Positions 8,340-16,689 of a stretch of 64,000 nucleotides of DNA are shown here, in pieces. Position numbers and translations under genes: made by a program. The stretch comes from Modicisalibacter luteus DSM 23508 (GTDB lineage Bacteria; Pseudomonadota; Gammaproteobacteria; Pseudomonadales; Halomonadaceae). Where the stretch lies: the NCBI RefSeq assembly GCF_000378505.1, contig NZ_KB900005.1, positions 3,543-67,542 of the forward strand. Reading direction: 5' to 3'. The stretch's first letter is position 1; the number at the start of each line of letters is the position of its first letter. The notes below the pieces were generated by a model. That model saw only the letters and a program-made list of their open reading frames with translations. It was not told where the DNA came from and made no database searches.

Positions 8340-8609
8340 GCACATGCCACTTATTCAACGAATTTCTATATAGTCGGCTGAGTGAGAGCGCGTGTTAAGA
8401 TACATTCGTAAAAGGGAAGTTGTCATAGACAGATAGAAGGAATGGTAACAATAGACACCGTAACATAGAGATTGGCCCAACGTAAATATCTGTCAAAATA
8501 ACGGTGAGTAAGTCAATAAATTGACTATTGTCCATGGCCGGGAGGGGCCTGTTACCATAATGCTTAGATAGAATACGACATTATTGTGTTTTCGTTATAT
8601 ATTCTTCTG

Positions 8610-9425
8610 AGAAATCCATATTGACCAAACCATCCGAACCGTTTTGGATTCGATCCTAAATTTGGCGATTGTGTTTGATGCCCCACATGATGGCAATACG
8701 CCGATGTACTGGGCGAGTATCAGCTGGATTAAGCCTCCTTCGGATATCGAAGAAGCGGATCGTGAGGAGGCTTGGTGCCATGCCAAAGGTCTATCCCGCC
8801 ATGAAGACCACTCCTCGTTCTTCTTGCACAGCGCCAACCTTTTAATCCTTGATGTAAATCTCTCCACGAGCCGTTTAACTGTCGACAGGTCAACGATCGG
8901 AGAAGCTCGCTATTCGGCTATAGAGGAGGTGCGACTCCCTCCACTGGTTCTCGGCTGGGAAGATGACGATGCTACGTTTGAAAAGCGTAATCTTCCGGGG
9001 CTGATACAAGTGCTGGATGTCGAGAGGTATGCTCGGGTCGATGATGCGCTGAGCATCTTTTCTCAATTGACAGAATTCGGAGACTCAGGTCGTCAACGGT
9101 TGGAAGCTTTTTTACTGTGGACTCCCCTTACCGCAGCATAATGTCAATGGTAATAAGCGGGGTTTCGCCTACTACGGCCGAAATATGGGACATTGCCGTG
9201 CTTAATTTACACCGGCCCGCATCCGGAATAATGGGTTCGTCACAACGGGCAGATATGTTCTACCATCAGATCACACCATTCCTGCCGTTGCTATTCCGGC
9301 TCTGTTGGGCGAGAAGCCTTATAGATGGCCAAGCCATCAGTACACATGCAAGGACAGCCTTTAGGTTGTACACTGAGTGCCAAGACACCTCTGTAGAGGA
9401 GGGTATACAAGGTGAGAAAAAATAG
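8610..9425 (+). pseudogene. Truncated, frameshifted copy of the membrane/GAF-like protein at 17438
   Basis: The translation parallels residues about 165-426 of the 17.4-kb protein: VLDSILNLAIVFDAPHDG against VLDAILNLAMVFDAPHDS, NLSTSRLTVD against NLSTSRFTVD, LPPLVLGWED against LPLVLGWEE, and RADMFYHQITPFLPLLF against RADMFYHQLAPLLPRLF. The first 160 codons, including both membrane helices, are missing upstream of a stop near 8607. A frameshift in the T run at about 9108-9113 splits the rest into two frames. The remnant retains the order and overlap with the small downstream gene, so a whole cassette was duplicated and then decayed. Confidence 0.85.
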
Positions 9426-9633
9426 AGAAAGACTGATGGGTGCTAATGGCACGTCCGTCACCATGCCCGTTACGGACAAGCCCCGGAAGCGACGGAACAA
9501 GCTCCGGGTGGTAAGTTTTGCTGACACCCAGAAGCCGATGGCCGAGTCAGAAGTTTTCATGAAAGCTTCGGTCCAACGTCACAAGGATACTGTGGAGGCT
9601 GTGCGTCGCCACCGTGAGGAGCTTGTAACCTGA
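9412..9633 (+). CDS. Small basic protein, paralogue of the gene at 18699
   Basis: This 73-residue protein begins at a GTG and overlaps the end of the broken upstream gene by 14 bp, just as the 18.7-kb paralogue overlaps its partner by 20 bp. The N-terminal half is basic and Pro/Arg/Lys-rich (TDKPRKRRNKLRVV). The C-terminal half is conserved between copies: AESEVFMKASVQRHKDTVEA and VRRHREEL against AEPSVFLAAAKRRHRESVAA and VRRHRAEL. It is followed by a strong terminator. Function unknown; it may bind nucleic acid or the membrane partner. It appears intact although its partner gene is broken. Confidence 0.65.
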   Translation: MRKNRERLMGANGTSVTMPVTDKPRKRRNKLRVVSFADTQKPMAESEVFMKASVQRHKDTVEAVRRHREELVT

Positions 9634-9639
9634 ACCACT

Positions 9640-9665
9640 GAAGCCAGCAGCATACTGCTGGCTTC
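9640..9665 (+). terminator. Hairpin terminator after the 9412 gene
   Basis: GAAGCCAGCAG and CTGCTGGCTTC form an 11-bp perfect stem around a CATA loop, followed by a pyrimidine-rich stretch. The intact cassette at 17.1-18.9 kb ends with a similarly placed hairpin. Confidence 0.75.
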
Positions 9666-9963
9666 TCTGCTTGCTGGGTTCGCCAGGAAGCTACCCCTCG
9701 ATGACACGTTCCTGGTCCGTGTGGCTCCAAGGTCAACGATGCCCATCATCCCGTCGCCAAGACTATCCCAACTGCTCGCGCCACCTAGACAGCTGTCACC
9801 ACTCCCAGCGCCGTGTGATTCTATGCCTTGCTTCTGTCTCTCTGTAACAGTGCTAGCAAGCTGACACCTCCCTAGGGGCGTCCTCCAAGAGCTCTTTTCG
9901 ACAGGGGAGCGCCAGCTACCCTATACGATGATTCGCCTTCGATTGCATACATACGGTGGAATT

Positions 9964-10390
9964 ATGACCCGCTTTTCCATAGGCCCCAGCCTGTTGTTAT
10001 GGCTAACGCTCGCCATTGTTCCCTCAGTGGCTGGCGCTGAAACCGTAGAGGAGTGGTTGGAGTCGGTTACACCATCGGAGCAATCCGCTGCCCCCCCAAT
10101 ACTGGCGGGAGCTACTTCGACGGAAGTCCCAGTGTGGTCGAGGAGCCATTTAAACCAACCGCTTGGCACGATGACGAACAGCTGTACATAGCATTCGAGA
10201 TTGCCGCGAACACTGCCTCTATCGAAAACACTTCAAGATCGCGGGGGAGGGGATAGGTAGCCTGCGCATCCCTGAGGGTATCTCATCGCACGACGAGATT
10301 TTTGGTGAAGCGGAGATCTCGCGCGAACAGGTCTTTATAGCGGCTGAAGCAGAGATCGCCGAGGCTGGGCGGTCTCAAGTTCCAAGCGCA
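9964..10390 (+). pseudogene. Frameshifted secreted-protein gene cut by an IS30 fragment
   Basis: The ATG at 9964 starts a good signal peptide: MTRFSIGPSLLLWLTLAIV followed by PSVAGA and ETVEEWLE. A frame change near 10098 continues as PPNTGGSYFDGSPSVVEEPF and DDEQLYIAFEIA, and another near 10230 continues as KIAGEGIGSLRIPEGISSHD and EIFGEAEISREQVF. The three segments have similar composition, so at least two indels have broken the gene. The 3' end runs into the IS30 remnant. Product unknown. Confidence 0.5.
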
Positions 10391-10393
10391 ACA

Positions 10394-10965
10394 CTATTGA
10401 AGTGTGTCTGGTCCAGCGACTGATTTCTTGAAAACGTCCGCGTAAACCTCCAGCGGCGTCCGCCAATCCAATCCCTTGCGTGATCTTGTGTTCAGCGAAT
10501 CAGCAATCGCATCGAGTTCATCCTGGCTGTATACCGAGAGATCAGTCCCCTTCGGCAGGTACTGACGCAGCAGGCCGTTGGTATTCTCATTGGAGCCGCG
10601 CCGCCACGGGCTGTGCGGGTCTGCAAAATAGATCGCACTGCCGGTCCGCTGGGTAATTTCGGCGTGCTTCACCATCTCTCTGCCCTGATCGTAGGTCATG
10701 GAGAGACGCAGGGATCGCGGTACCTCATTCAGCTTGTCGCTGAACCCGGTAGCAGCGGCCGTGGCGGTAGTGCCGTCCAGCTTCACCAAGAGCACCAACC
10801 GGGTGGTGCGCTCCACCAGCGTGCCGACGGCGGATCGGTTGTTGGCGCCCACGATCAGATCACCCTCCCAGTGGCCGGGCATCAGGCGGTCCTCGATCTC
10901 GGGCGGTCGCAGGTGGATGCTGACCAGATCAGGAATCTGGCCGCGTCGATCCTTGCCACGGCTGC
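10394..10965 (-). pseudogene. IS30-family transposase, 5'-truncated
   Basis: The reading frame from about 10965 to 10394 encodes GKDRRGQIPDLVSIHLRPPE and then MPGHWEGDLIVGANNRSAVG, TYDQGREM, ADPHSPWRRGSNENTNGLLR and QYLPKGTDLS, all diagnostic of IS30 transposases. The catalytic DDE positions (GDLI Asp, TYDQG Asp, NEN Glu) are visible, but the whole N-terminal helix-turn-helix half is absent. The 5' break joins directly to a RES-domain fragment at about 10966, so the truncation probably arose through an IS-mediated deletion. Confidence 0.85.
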
Positions 10966-11127
10966 GTAGCCTTGCCTAAAGTCGAAGACTCGCATCAATG
11001 TCACTTCATAACTGACGACCGTTCCGGGGGAGCATGAGCGGCGAGAGCTGGCGATATCCTCGAAGGCCGTCTGCGCTTCACGGGAAAGATAGAGCAGGTG
11101 GTCTGATACGGCTGAATCGCCCACCAT
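10966..11127 (-). pseudogene. RES-domain toxin fragment
   Basis: LLYLSREAQTAFEDIASSR, then PGTVVSYEVTLMRVFDFRQG aligns with the intact RES toxin at 21373-21891 (ALYLALEEVTALKEYRQLS and PPGLIVSYTVNLTTVVDFRH). The sequence stops matching where the IS30 remnant begins, so only the N-terminal third of the toxin remains. It cannot be functional. Confidence 0.7.
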
Positions 11128-11267
11128 ACCTGGCCCGGTGTCAGGCTGACAGCAGGCTCAGCGAAGACTTCCCAGCCTGCACCTTTGACCAATTTCAGTG
11201 CCGAAGCCATCTGCCATACTTTGCGAGCACCTCGGTACTGTCAGACAGGACAGCACGGGCACTTGCA

Positions 11268-12302
11268 TCAAGCGGTACGGAAAGCGTCAGTGAGGTAGCG
11301 CTCATCAAGTCTCCCAGCGATTTCAGCATTGCGAGCGTCGCCACTATGTAGCAGATCTGCATAAGCGAGTAGTGGATGAACCATGCCACTCTCGGGACTC
11401 TCGTCGATCCAGAAGCGCTCCATGATCCGAAGGTTGGGCTCGACACCGGCTGGAGGCTTCCTCAAACGGTGCGCCTGCATCAGTTGGGGCAGGTTCTTTC
11501 TGGGCAGATAGAGCGTGGCGACCTGCGGTTTCAAGTGTCCGCTGTAGTAGCTGCCGGCAATCTCGCCGCCCCACGCTGCGTCCAGGCGGGCAACGCTATC
11601 ATCACCCCACCAGTCCGTGGCCTCGCTGTAGAACTCCCCGATTGCCAGCTTGGAAGCAAGTTTTTCCCCGTAGCCTACGACCCAGCGCTCCATCAGTTTT
11701 CGAGGCTCGGTGATCTTGGTGGTCTTGCGATTCCCCTTCGCAAAGGTCGCTAGGTGGCCCCCGACCTCGAGCGCCTTGAAAACGTTCTCGACGGTACCGT
11801 GGGATACCCCGGTGCGCTGGGCGATGGTGCGGATTGACGCTCCTGTCAGCTCGGGTTGGGTCAACAGGTGATAGATAACCACCAGCCCCTTGCGCTGAAA
11901 GGCTCGCTCAACCGGGTGTGATTCCTGCGCGGCCGCCGTGGCCGTCGTGCGCCGGTTACCTCGGATAAATACCTTGAGTTGGGGCTGATCAATAAAGGCA
12001 TTGCCTGCGGTATCTATGAATTGGATACCCCGTCTCTGAAGCGTCCGGGCGGCATTGGCGTTGAGATAGTCAGCGATCAGCAGTCGGTCAGGGGCGTTGG
12101 TCCATTGGTATGGAAGTGCGGCTATCTGGTGTGACACCCATCGTTTCACTTCGCCACGAAAGCGGTGCCCGTCCAGGTCAGCGAGGTAATCGTCCTGAGG
12201 GGCACCCTTCATGGGTAATCCCAGCGACGCGTTCAGTCCGGTTTCGGATTGGAAAGCGGCGATGGCCTCTTCAGCAATGTGCCAGTCGTGTGACGTTGCC
12301 AT
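11268..12302 (-). CDS. AbiEi-like (type IV antitoxin-type) winged-helix protein
   Basis: The protein of about 344 aa (start MATSHDWHIAEEA at 12302) has the pattern of the large AbiEi-like family: RGIQFIDTAGNAFIDQPQLK near residue 93, then a winged-helix region IRTIAQRTGVSHGTVENVFK, followed by LMERWVVGYGEKLASKL, AAWGGEIAGSYYSGHLKPQV and a C-terminal domain ending in LTDAF. In many genomes such proteins pair with an AbiEii nucleotidyltransferase toxin. None is encoded next to it here; the neighbour downstream is a RES fragment and a broken IS30. It may be an orphan antitoxin or a DNA-binding regulator. A longer start at 12341 is possible. Confidence 0.65.
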   Translation of the reverse strand: MATSHDWHIAEEAIAAFQSETGLNASLGLPMKGAPQDDYLADLDGHRFRGEVKRWVSHQIAALPYQWTNAPDRLLIADYLNANAARTLQRRGIQFIDTAGNAFIDQPQLKVFIRGNRRTTATAAAQESHPVERAFQRKGLVVIYHLLTQPELTGASIRTIAQRTGVSHGTVENVFKALEVGGHLATFAKGNRKTTKITEPRKLMERWVVGYGEKLASKLAIGEFYSEATDWWGDDSVARLDAAWGGEIAGSYYSGHLKPQVATLYLPRKNLPQLMQAHRLRKPPAGVEPNLRIMERFWIDESPESGMVHPLLAYADLLHSGDARNAEIAGRLDERYLTDAFRTA

Positions 12303-12712
12303 GGTGTCCAATAATTCTCTGTGTCCAATAATAATGTACATCTTGAAAAAATGGACAGCAAGGCAATATGGGATTCCTTGGCAGGTACGTGCTCAAGAAG
12401 CAAATCCAGCAAGACTGACTTGTAATCCCCGCCCGGCAAGGCTTACCACTACAGTGCTAAAATGGTTCTATTATAGAAAAGCATATATTCCATGCTGCTA
12501 CGACACTTACAAGCCCTACGCTTGCAGAGACCCTGCCGACAAGCCCTGGTAGGCACCGCATTCCTCCTTTCGGCCGTGGGGCACCCTGCCAAAGCAGATA
12601 TCAATGACTGGCAGTGCCTACCTCAGATTTGTGGACTCATCTACAGATTGGGCTGGGTTTGTCACAGCAGCCAGCGAAGCCTCGAGTGTTTTCAGCAAAA
12701 TTCCGCGAGAAC
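12303..12712. other. Intergenic stretch with a possible secreted-protein remnant
   Basis: From 12492 a plus-strand frame encodes RQALVGTAFLLSAVGHPAKA followed by DINDWQCLPQICG, which resembles a signal peptide plus the first mature residues. The similarity to a real gene ends near the IS200/IS605 left end at about 12700. I cannot name a product. Confidence 0.3.
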
Positions 12713-12732
12713 CCCCGCCCACTCGGGCGGGG
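12713..12732 (+). repeat. Left-end hairpin of the IS200/IS605-type element
   Basis: CCCCGCCC and GGGCGGGG form an 8-bp stem with an ACTC loop. The other end of the element, rebuilt by removing the IS1182 insertion, has the same stem with a GCTA loop. Subterminal hairpins of this kind are recognised by TnpA in IS200/IS605 elements. Confidence 0.6.
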
Positions 12733-12758
12733 AGGTAAGCGGGAGCCGCGCAGCGGCT

Positions 12759-12851
12759 CTATTCTGGCGTCTTCTGTCCTTGCACATAGCTCTTGAGCGT
12801 CTCGATGGTTGCCCCGCCCGCACTACAAGCAAAATACGACCGTGACCACAG
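12759..12851 (-). pseudogene. IS200/IS605 TnpA, C-terminal remnant
   Basis: The minus strand encodes LWSRSYFACSAGGATIETLK followed by SYVQGQKTPE and a stop. This is the typical C-terminus of HUH transposase TnpA (WSRSYF...Q.QKTPE). The rest of tnpA, including the HUH motif and catalytic Tyr, is missing; the fragment is fused head-on to tnpB, so one deletion removed most of tnpA and the start of tnpB. Confidence 0.8.
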
Positions 12852-13809
12852 CGCAGCGCTTTTGCTCAACCTCGGGATATCCACGACCGGGCAGGCGGAA
12901 TTTTTGAACCGCCAATTCGGCACGGTGCGTTTCTGCTACAACACCGGCCTGCGCATCATGTCTCACCGCTACAAGCGCCACGGCCAGTCGCTGAGTGCCA
13001 AACACGATATCAAGAAGCTGTTGCCGGTGGCCAAGAAGTCTCGCCAGTATGGCTGGTTACGCGACGCCGATTCGATGGCCCTCCAGCAGGCGCTCATCAA
13101 CCTCGACAAGGCGTTCCAGCGCTTCTTCGACCCCAAGCAGGCCGCCCCCGAGCCGATCCAATGCGTCGAGGGCAGCAAAATCATCGGTCTCGATATAGGA
13201 CTGTCGCACCTGGCGATTGACTCCACTGGGCGTAAGGTCGCGAATCCTCGCTTTCTCAAAAAGGCGCAGAAGAACCTCAAGCGCAAACAACAGGCGCTGT
13301 CCCGCACGAAGAAAGGCAGCGCCCGCCGAGCGAAGGCGCGACGGCTTGTCGCCAAGGCGCATGAGCGGGTCGCCAATGCCCGCAACGACTTCCAGCACAA
13401 GCTCTCTCGACAGATCGTTGACGACAACCAAGCGGTGATCGTCGAGACGCTGAAGGTCAGCAACATGATGAAGAACGCCGGCCTCGCCAAGCACATTGGC
13501 GATGCGTCCTGGCAAGCCTTGACCACCAAGCTGGACTACAAGGCCAAGGAGCAGGGCAAGCATCTGGTCAAGATCGACCCGTGGTTCGCCAGCTCCAAGA
13601 CCTGCCGTGTATGCCAGCACAAGATGGACGCCATGCCGTTGAACGTCCGGTCGTGGGAGTGCCCCGCCTGCCATACGCTCCATGACCGAGACGTCAACGA
13701 GGCGCTGAACATCAAGCATCAAGGCATTATCAAGTTGAAGGCGGAAGGGCTGTCCGTCTCTGCCCATGGAGGCTCGCGTAAACCCGGCATGTCGCCGGTT
13801 GCTGCCTGA
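12793..13809 (+). CDS. tnpB: TnpB (IS200/IS605 OrfB), internally deleted
   Basis: RuvC-type catalytic residues are visible in GLDIGLSH (Asp), VETLKVSNMM (Glu) and HDRDVNEALN (Asp), together with the zinc ribbon CRVCQ...CPACH. TnpB is an RNA-guided DNA nuclease normally of about 370-450 aa. Here the first 25 codons are antisense to the tnpA remnant, so the authentic N-terminus is lost. A further 80-100 residues are missing between ALINLDKAFQRFF and IQCVEGSKIIGLDIG, where family members carry a beta-rich region before the RuvC domain. The nuclease centre is intact on paper but guide-RNA binding is probably lost. I regard it as a decayed but still open frame. Confidence 0.85.
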   Translation: MSVSMVAPPALQAKYDRDHSAALLLNLGISTTGQAEFLNRQFGTVRFCYNTGLRIMSHRYKRHGQSLSAKHDIKKLLPVAKKSRQYGWLRDADSMALQQALINLDKAFQRFFDPKQAAPEPIQCVEGSKIIGLDIGLSHLAIDSTGRKVANPRFLKKAQKNLKRKQQALSRTKKGSARRAKARRLVAKAHERVANARNDFQHKLSRQIVDDNQAVIVETLKVSNMMKNAGLAKHIGDASWQALTTKLDYKAKEQGKHLVKIDPWFASSKTCRVCQHKMDAMPLNVRSWECPACHTLHDRDVNEALNIKHQGIIKLKAEGLSVSAHGGSRKPGMSPVAA

Positions 13810-13832
13810 GAAGTGGGAAGCCCCGCCCGCTA

Positions 13833-15539
13833 GAGGGTGTCGCGAAAGGGGTAAGGCCGTAAAATGGTTCCTCCCTTGCCCGAGAACTTACCGTGTCGAC
13901 AGCCTGCCTGCCTACGCCTGATGACAGGCAGTTCGCGCTTTTTCAGGAATCGCCTGCCTCGCCTTCTCCGTCTCCCCGCGTGACGGCAACTTCGTCAGGA
14001 CGGCGTTTCATACAGGGCGACGCCACGGCGATTTTCCTGGGCATGACACCGCTTGCAGATCATCTTCGGCAGGCAGGGGTTGATGCCCCTTTTATTGTCG
14101 CCGACCTGTTGGATGCCCAGGACTGGACGCCCTTCGAGGATCGCTATGCCGCAACAGGGCGCGCACCCTATGCGCCACGCGCAATGCTGGGACTAATTCT
14201 CTACGGGATCATGCATGGGGTCTCATCACTGCGCGCATTGGAACGGCTGGCACGCGTCGACCTGGGATGCATGTGGGTGACCGGAGGCATTGCCCCCGAT
14301 CATGCCAATATCGGGCGCTTCATCTGCCTGCATGAACAGGCCCTGGCGCAGGAATTCTTTGAAGCGTTGACACGTACCGTTCTGACCAGGACAGCGACAT
14401 CAGCCACCTGCCTGGCCGATGACGGGACCGTGATTGAAGCTGCTTGCTCTCACTATCATCTGCTCAAGGAGGAGGCGGTACGTGCCAGGGTCAGTGACGC
14501 CCGGACACACCATCAACAGGCTCCTCGGGAGCAACAGGACAAGACCCGGCAGCAGCTGGAAAGGGCGCAGGCCTGTGAGCAGGTGCTTGATGCGCGGATC
14601 GCGGCACGGCGACGATATGGCAAGCGTACCGATACGGTGCGCGTCAGCCTGACGGAGCCAGAGGCCGCCCTGCAGCGGCAGAAGCGTGGACGCGGCTTTG
14701 CGCCGGCATACACGCCCTCCGTCCTGGCCAATGAGGCACGCCTCATCGTGGCACACGCCGTGGATCCCACGAGCGAGACACGCGTGGTCGGTGAGCTGAT
14801 CGATCAGAGCGGGCGTGTGGCACCCGAGCCCCAGCGCGAGCTTCTACTGGATGCCGGCTATTTTGATGATGGGGTGATTGCCGCGACACTGGCTCGCGAT
14901 ATCAGCCTGCTTTGCCCGCCCAAGCCCAGTACCACCGATAAGGCGAATGGCCTGTACCATAAAAGCCAATTCGCTTACGACGCCGAACAGGAGGTTTACT
15001 TCTGCCCGGCAGGGCAACGGCTTCAGCGTATCAGTCGTATTCAGGCCTCGACACGCTCGCGTGAGCAGTCGGTCTATGCCTGTGATACCTGCGCGGCCTG
15101 CTCACAACGGACCGCCTGTACCCGCTCGCCCCGGGGGCGCCGAATCAAGCGTTACCCCGAAGACGAGGCCCGCCTGGCACTGCAACAGATCATGATCCAC
15201 CCGGGTGCCCAAGCGGTATTTCGGCAGCGAAAAGCCATGGTTGAGCCGGTGTTTTCCGCGCTACGTCAGCAACAGGGGCTGTCTCGCTTCCGGCGCCGAG
15301 GGCTGGCTGGCGTCAAACGCGAGTTTGCCTTGCATGCCCTGGCCTACAACCTGGCTCGCGCTGTTGCGCTGAGCCTTTACCGTCTCCTGTGGCTTCGCTG
15401 GTGGCGGTGTCTGGAGGTCTCTGGCCTGACAAGGAAAATGGTCGCCGCTGCCTGCAGGTACGGCATCGTGTCGTGCCAGCCATCGAAATCGCCGAGTCCC
15501 TGTCGATTTATGGGTCGATAAGCGATTTGCGACAGCCTC
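13833..15539 (+). mobile_element. IS1182-family insertion sequence, complete
   Basis: The 1707-bp element has imperfect terminal inverted repeats, GAGGGTGTCGC at the left and the complement of GCGACAGCCTC at the right, flanked by 4-bp direct repeats GCTA. It contains one transposase gene. It sits exactly in the loop of the tnpB element's right-end hairpin. Target duplication and intact ends suggest a fairly recent insertion compared with the decay around it. Confidence 0.85.
13893..15521 (+). CDS. IS1182-family DDE transposase
   Basis: The 542-residue protein has the N-terminal domain APYAPRAMLGLILYGIMHGV, with SSLRALERLARVDLGCMWV and the DHANIGRF segment, a catalytic Asp in CLADDGTVIEA, LLLDAGYFDDG for the second Asp region, a cysteine-bearing insertion (YACDTCAACSQRTAC), and the terminal KAMVEPVFSALRQQQGLSRF with the catalytic Glu. 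Length and order match IS1182 transposases, so the gene is probably functional. The start fits the left terminal repeat 60 bp upstream. Confidence 0.9.
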   Translation: MSTACLPTPDDRQFALFQESPASPSPSPRVTATSSGRRFIQGDATAIFLGMTPLADHLRQAGVDAPFIVADLLDAQDWTPFEDRYAATGRAPYAPRAMLGLILYGIMHGVSSLRALERLARVDLGCMWVTGGIAPDHANIGRFICLHEQALAQEFFEALTRTVLTRTATSATCLADDGTVIEAACSHYHLLKEEAVRARVSDARTHHQQAPREQQDKTRQQLERAQACEQVLDARIAARRRYGKRTDTVRVSLTEPEAALQRQKRGRGFAPAYTPSVLANEARLIVAHAVDPTSETRVVGELIDQSGRVAPEPQRELLLDAGYFDDGVIAATLARDISLLCPPKPSTTDKANGLYHKSQFAYDAEQEVYFCPAGQRLQRISRIQASTRSREQSVYACDTCAACSQRTACTRSPRGRRIKRYPEDEARLALQQIMIHPGAQAVFRQRKAMVEPVFSALRQQQGLSRFRRRGLAGVKREFALHALAYNLARAVALSLYRLLWLRWWRCLEVSGLTRKMVAAACRYGIVSCQPSKSPSPCRFMGR

Positions 15540-15552
15540 GCTAGGGCGGGGA

Positions 15553-15779
15553 GCAGTCACATCATCCTGAATGCAACGAATATTAGCACCGAACATCGTC
15601 ACCGGATTCGGTACACCACGCTGCGCCAGCTCACCTCCGGGCTGAACTACTCACGCGCACGTGACGGGATCTCCTATTTGGAAAAGGAGATCAAGAACAT
15701 GGTGAAGAGTGGTTGTCTCAGCGGCTATGAGCGCGAAGATCACTATCCCAGCGAAGAGGGAAGGGGCGTCCAGCCATGA
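15553..15779 (+). pseudogene. 3' remnant of a hypothetical gene cut by the IS200/IS605 element
   Basis: An open frame with no start downstream of the element boundary encodes ISTEHRHRIRYTTLRQLTSG, LNYSRARDGISYLEKEIKNM and VKSGCLSGYE before a stop at 15779. It overlaps the next gene by 4 bp (ATGA), as expected for the last part of an operon gene. I do not recognise the family. Confidence 0.45.
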
Positions 15780-15925
15780 CCGATGCGACGTTCACGCTTT
15801 ACCCCAGCGACACACTGGTGGCTGAGGTTAAAGCGTCCTCAAAGCGCCAAGGTCATGCTGAGCAGACACTAAAATTGTCGCGCATGTATCGCAAAGAACG
15901 CCAGATGGGACTGCCTTTGGATTAG
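15776..15925 (+). CDS. Small hypothetical protein (49 aa)
   Basis: The ATG at 15776 overlaps the stop of the upstream remnant (ATGA). The product MTDATFTLYPSDTLVAEVKA then SSKRQGHAEQTLKLSRMYRK and ERQMGLPLD is charged and soluble. Translational coupling to the truncated upstream gene supports it being a real gene that has lost part of its operon. Confidence 0.5.
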   Translation: MTDATFTLYPSDTLVAEVKASSKRQGHAEQTLKLSRMYRKERQMGLPLD

Positions 15926-15941
15926 TGTGCCCTTGGGCCGC

Positions 15942-16598
15942 TCAGTACTGCTGGGCGGTAAAAACGACCGTGCCGATGTAGCGGCAATCTTTGGTTAGGT
16001 GGATATAACGCTCGGGCCAGTCTGGATTGAGCGCCTCTAGGTAACGCCTGATGCCTGCTTCCTTGGAGCGACGCAGGACCGCGGCCGGCTCTCCGGGTAT
16101 CTGGGTGAGCACCTTCGCGTTATGTACTACCGGCACGCTGGGGTCGACGAACAGTAGGCTACCTTGGGGAAGCTGTGGCCACGACTCCGTATTCGTCAAC
16201 CGCACGACGAATACATCGGGGCCGCAGGGAATGGGACAGCCCCAATAATTGCGGTTCGTCAGGTCCAGACTGTGGTTGCTGCTATCGTTCCAGGTTGCGG
16301 CTTCGGTCCACGAAATCTCGACGGCCTGGCGAAACGGCAGGTTATCGCCAGCGTTTTGGGAAGGTGGGACAGGAGTGGGATCCTGGGCTTCTTCGTGGCC
16401 GAGCAGCAGTTGGTTGGGCGTAATGCGCAGCGCGGCGGCAAGCATGCAAAGCCGCTCATAGTTCGGGCGCTTGGCATCCGACTCCCATTGCACGATTGCA
16501 GGTCGAGACACCCCTACCTTGATGCCCAGTCTCTCCTGAGTCAGCCCCATCGACTTGCGAGCCTCACGAATACGCTTTCCCAATAGAATATTCTGCAT
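15942..16598 (-). CDS. XRE/S24-like repressor (CI/LexA type) lacking the catalytic Ser motif
   Basis: The preferred start is the ATG at 16598 (MQNILLGKRIREARKSMGLT). Residues 5-60 form a Cro/CI helix-turn-helix (LTQERLGIKVGVSRPAIVQW). The C-terminal half resembles a LexA/S24 domain: PQGSLLFVDPSVPVVHNAKV and LEALNPDWPERYI ending in YIGTVVF. The usual GDSM catalytic box is replaced by RLTNTESWPQL, so self-cleavage is doubtful. It probably represses its own or a neighbouring mobile-element gene. The reading frame stays open upstream into an RES fragment, but that extension is foreign. Confidence 0.75.
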   Translation of the reverse strand: MQNILLGKRIREARKSMGLTQERLGIKVGVSRPAIVQWESDAKRPNYERLCMLAAALRITPNQLLLGHEEAQDPTPVPPSQNAGDNLPFRQAVEISWTEAATWNDSSNHSLDLTNRNYWGCPIPCGPDVFVVRLTNTESWPQLPQGSLLFVDPSVPVVHNAKVLTQIPGEPAAVLRRSKEAGIRRYLEALNPDWPERYIHLTKDCRYIGTVVFTAQQY

Positions 16599-16689
16599 GT
16601 TTATACGTTCCGAACCTAAGCGGAGGTGAGAACACCTGTGCGCCTGGCCGCCACATCCGGCGGACGCAAACCGCACAGTCATCGGCTGA

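Larger units (their letters stand above)
13821..15551 (+). repeat. Right-end hairpin of the IS200/IS605 element, split by IS1182
   Basis: CCCCGCCC (13821-13828) and GGGCGGGG (15544-15551) are the two arms. Each arm is flanked on its inner side by a GCTA copy (13829-13832 and 15540-15543). Removing the IS1182 element and one GCTA restores a perfect stem with a GCTA loop. Confidence 0.85.

Noticed and set aside
7944-8345. Several overlapping open frames, on both strands, in the 55-bp array
   Set aside because: The repeat length is not a multiple of three and the frames consist of the repeated unit, so they are artefacts of the tandem array.
12793-12870. First 25 codons of the TnpB frame as authentic N-terminus
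   Set aside because: This stretch is antisense to the TnpA C-terminal remnant and does not resemble any TnpB start.
12969-13767. Long minus-strand frames opposite tnpB
   Set aside because: They are shadows of the high-GC tnpB gene on the other strand, without family features.
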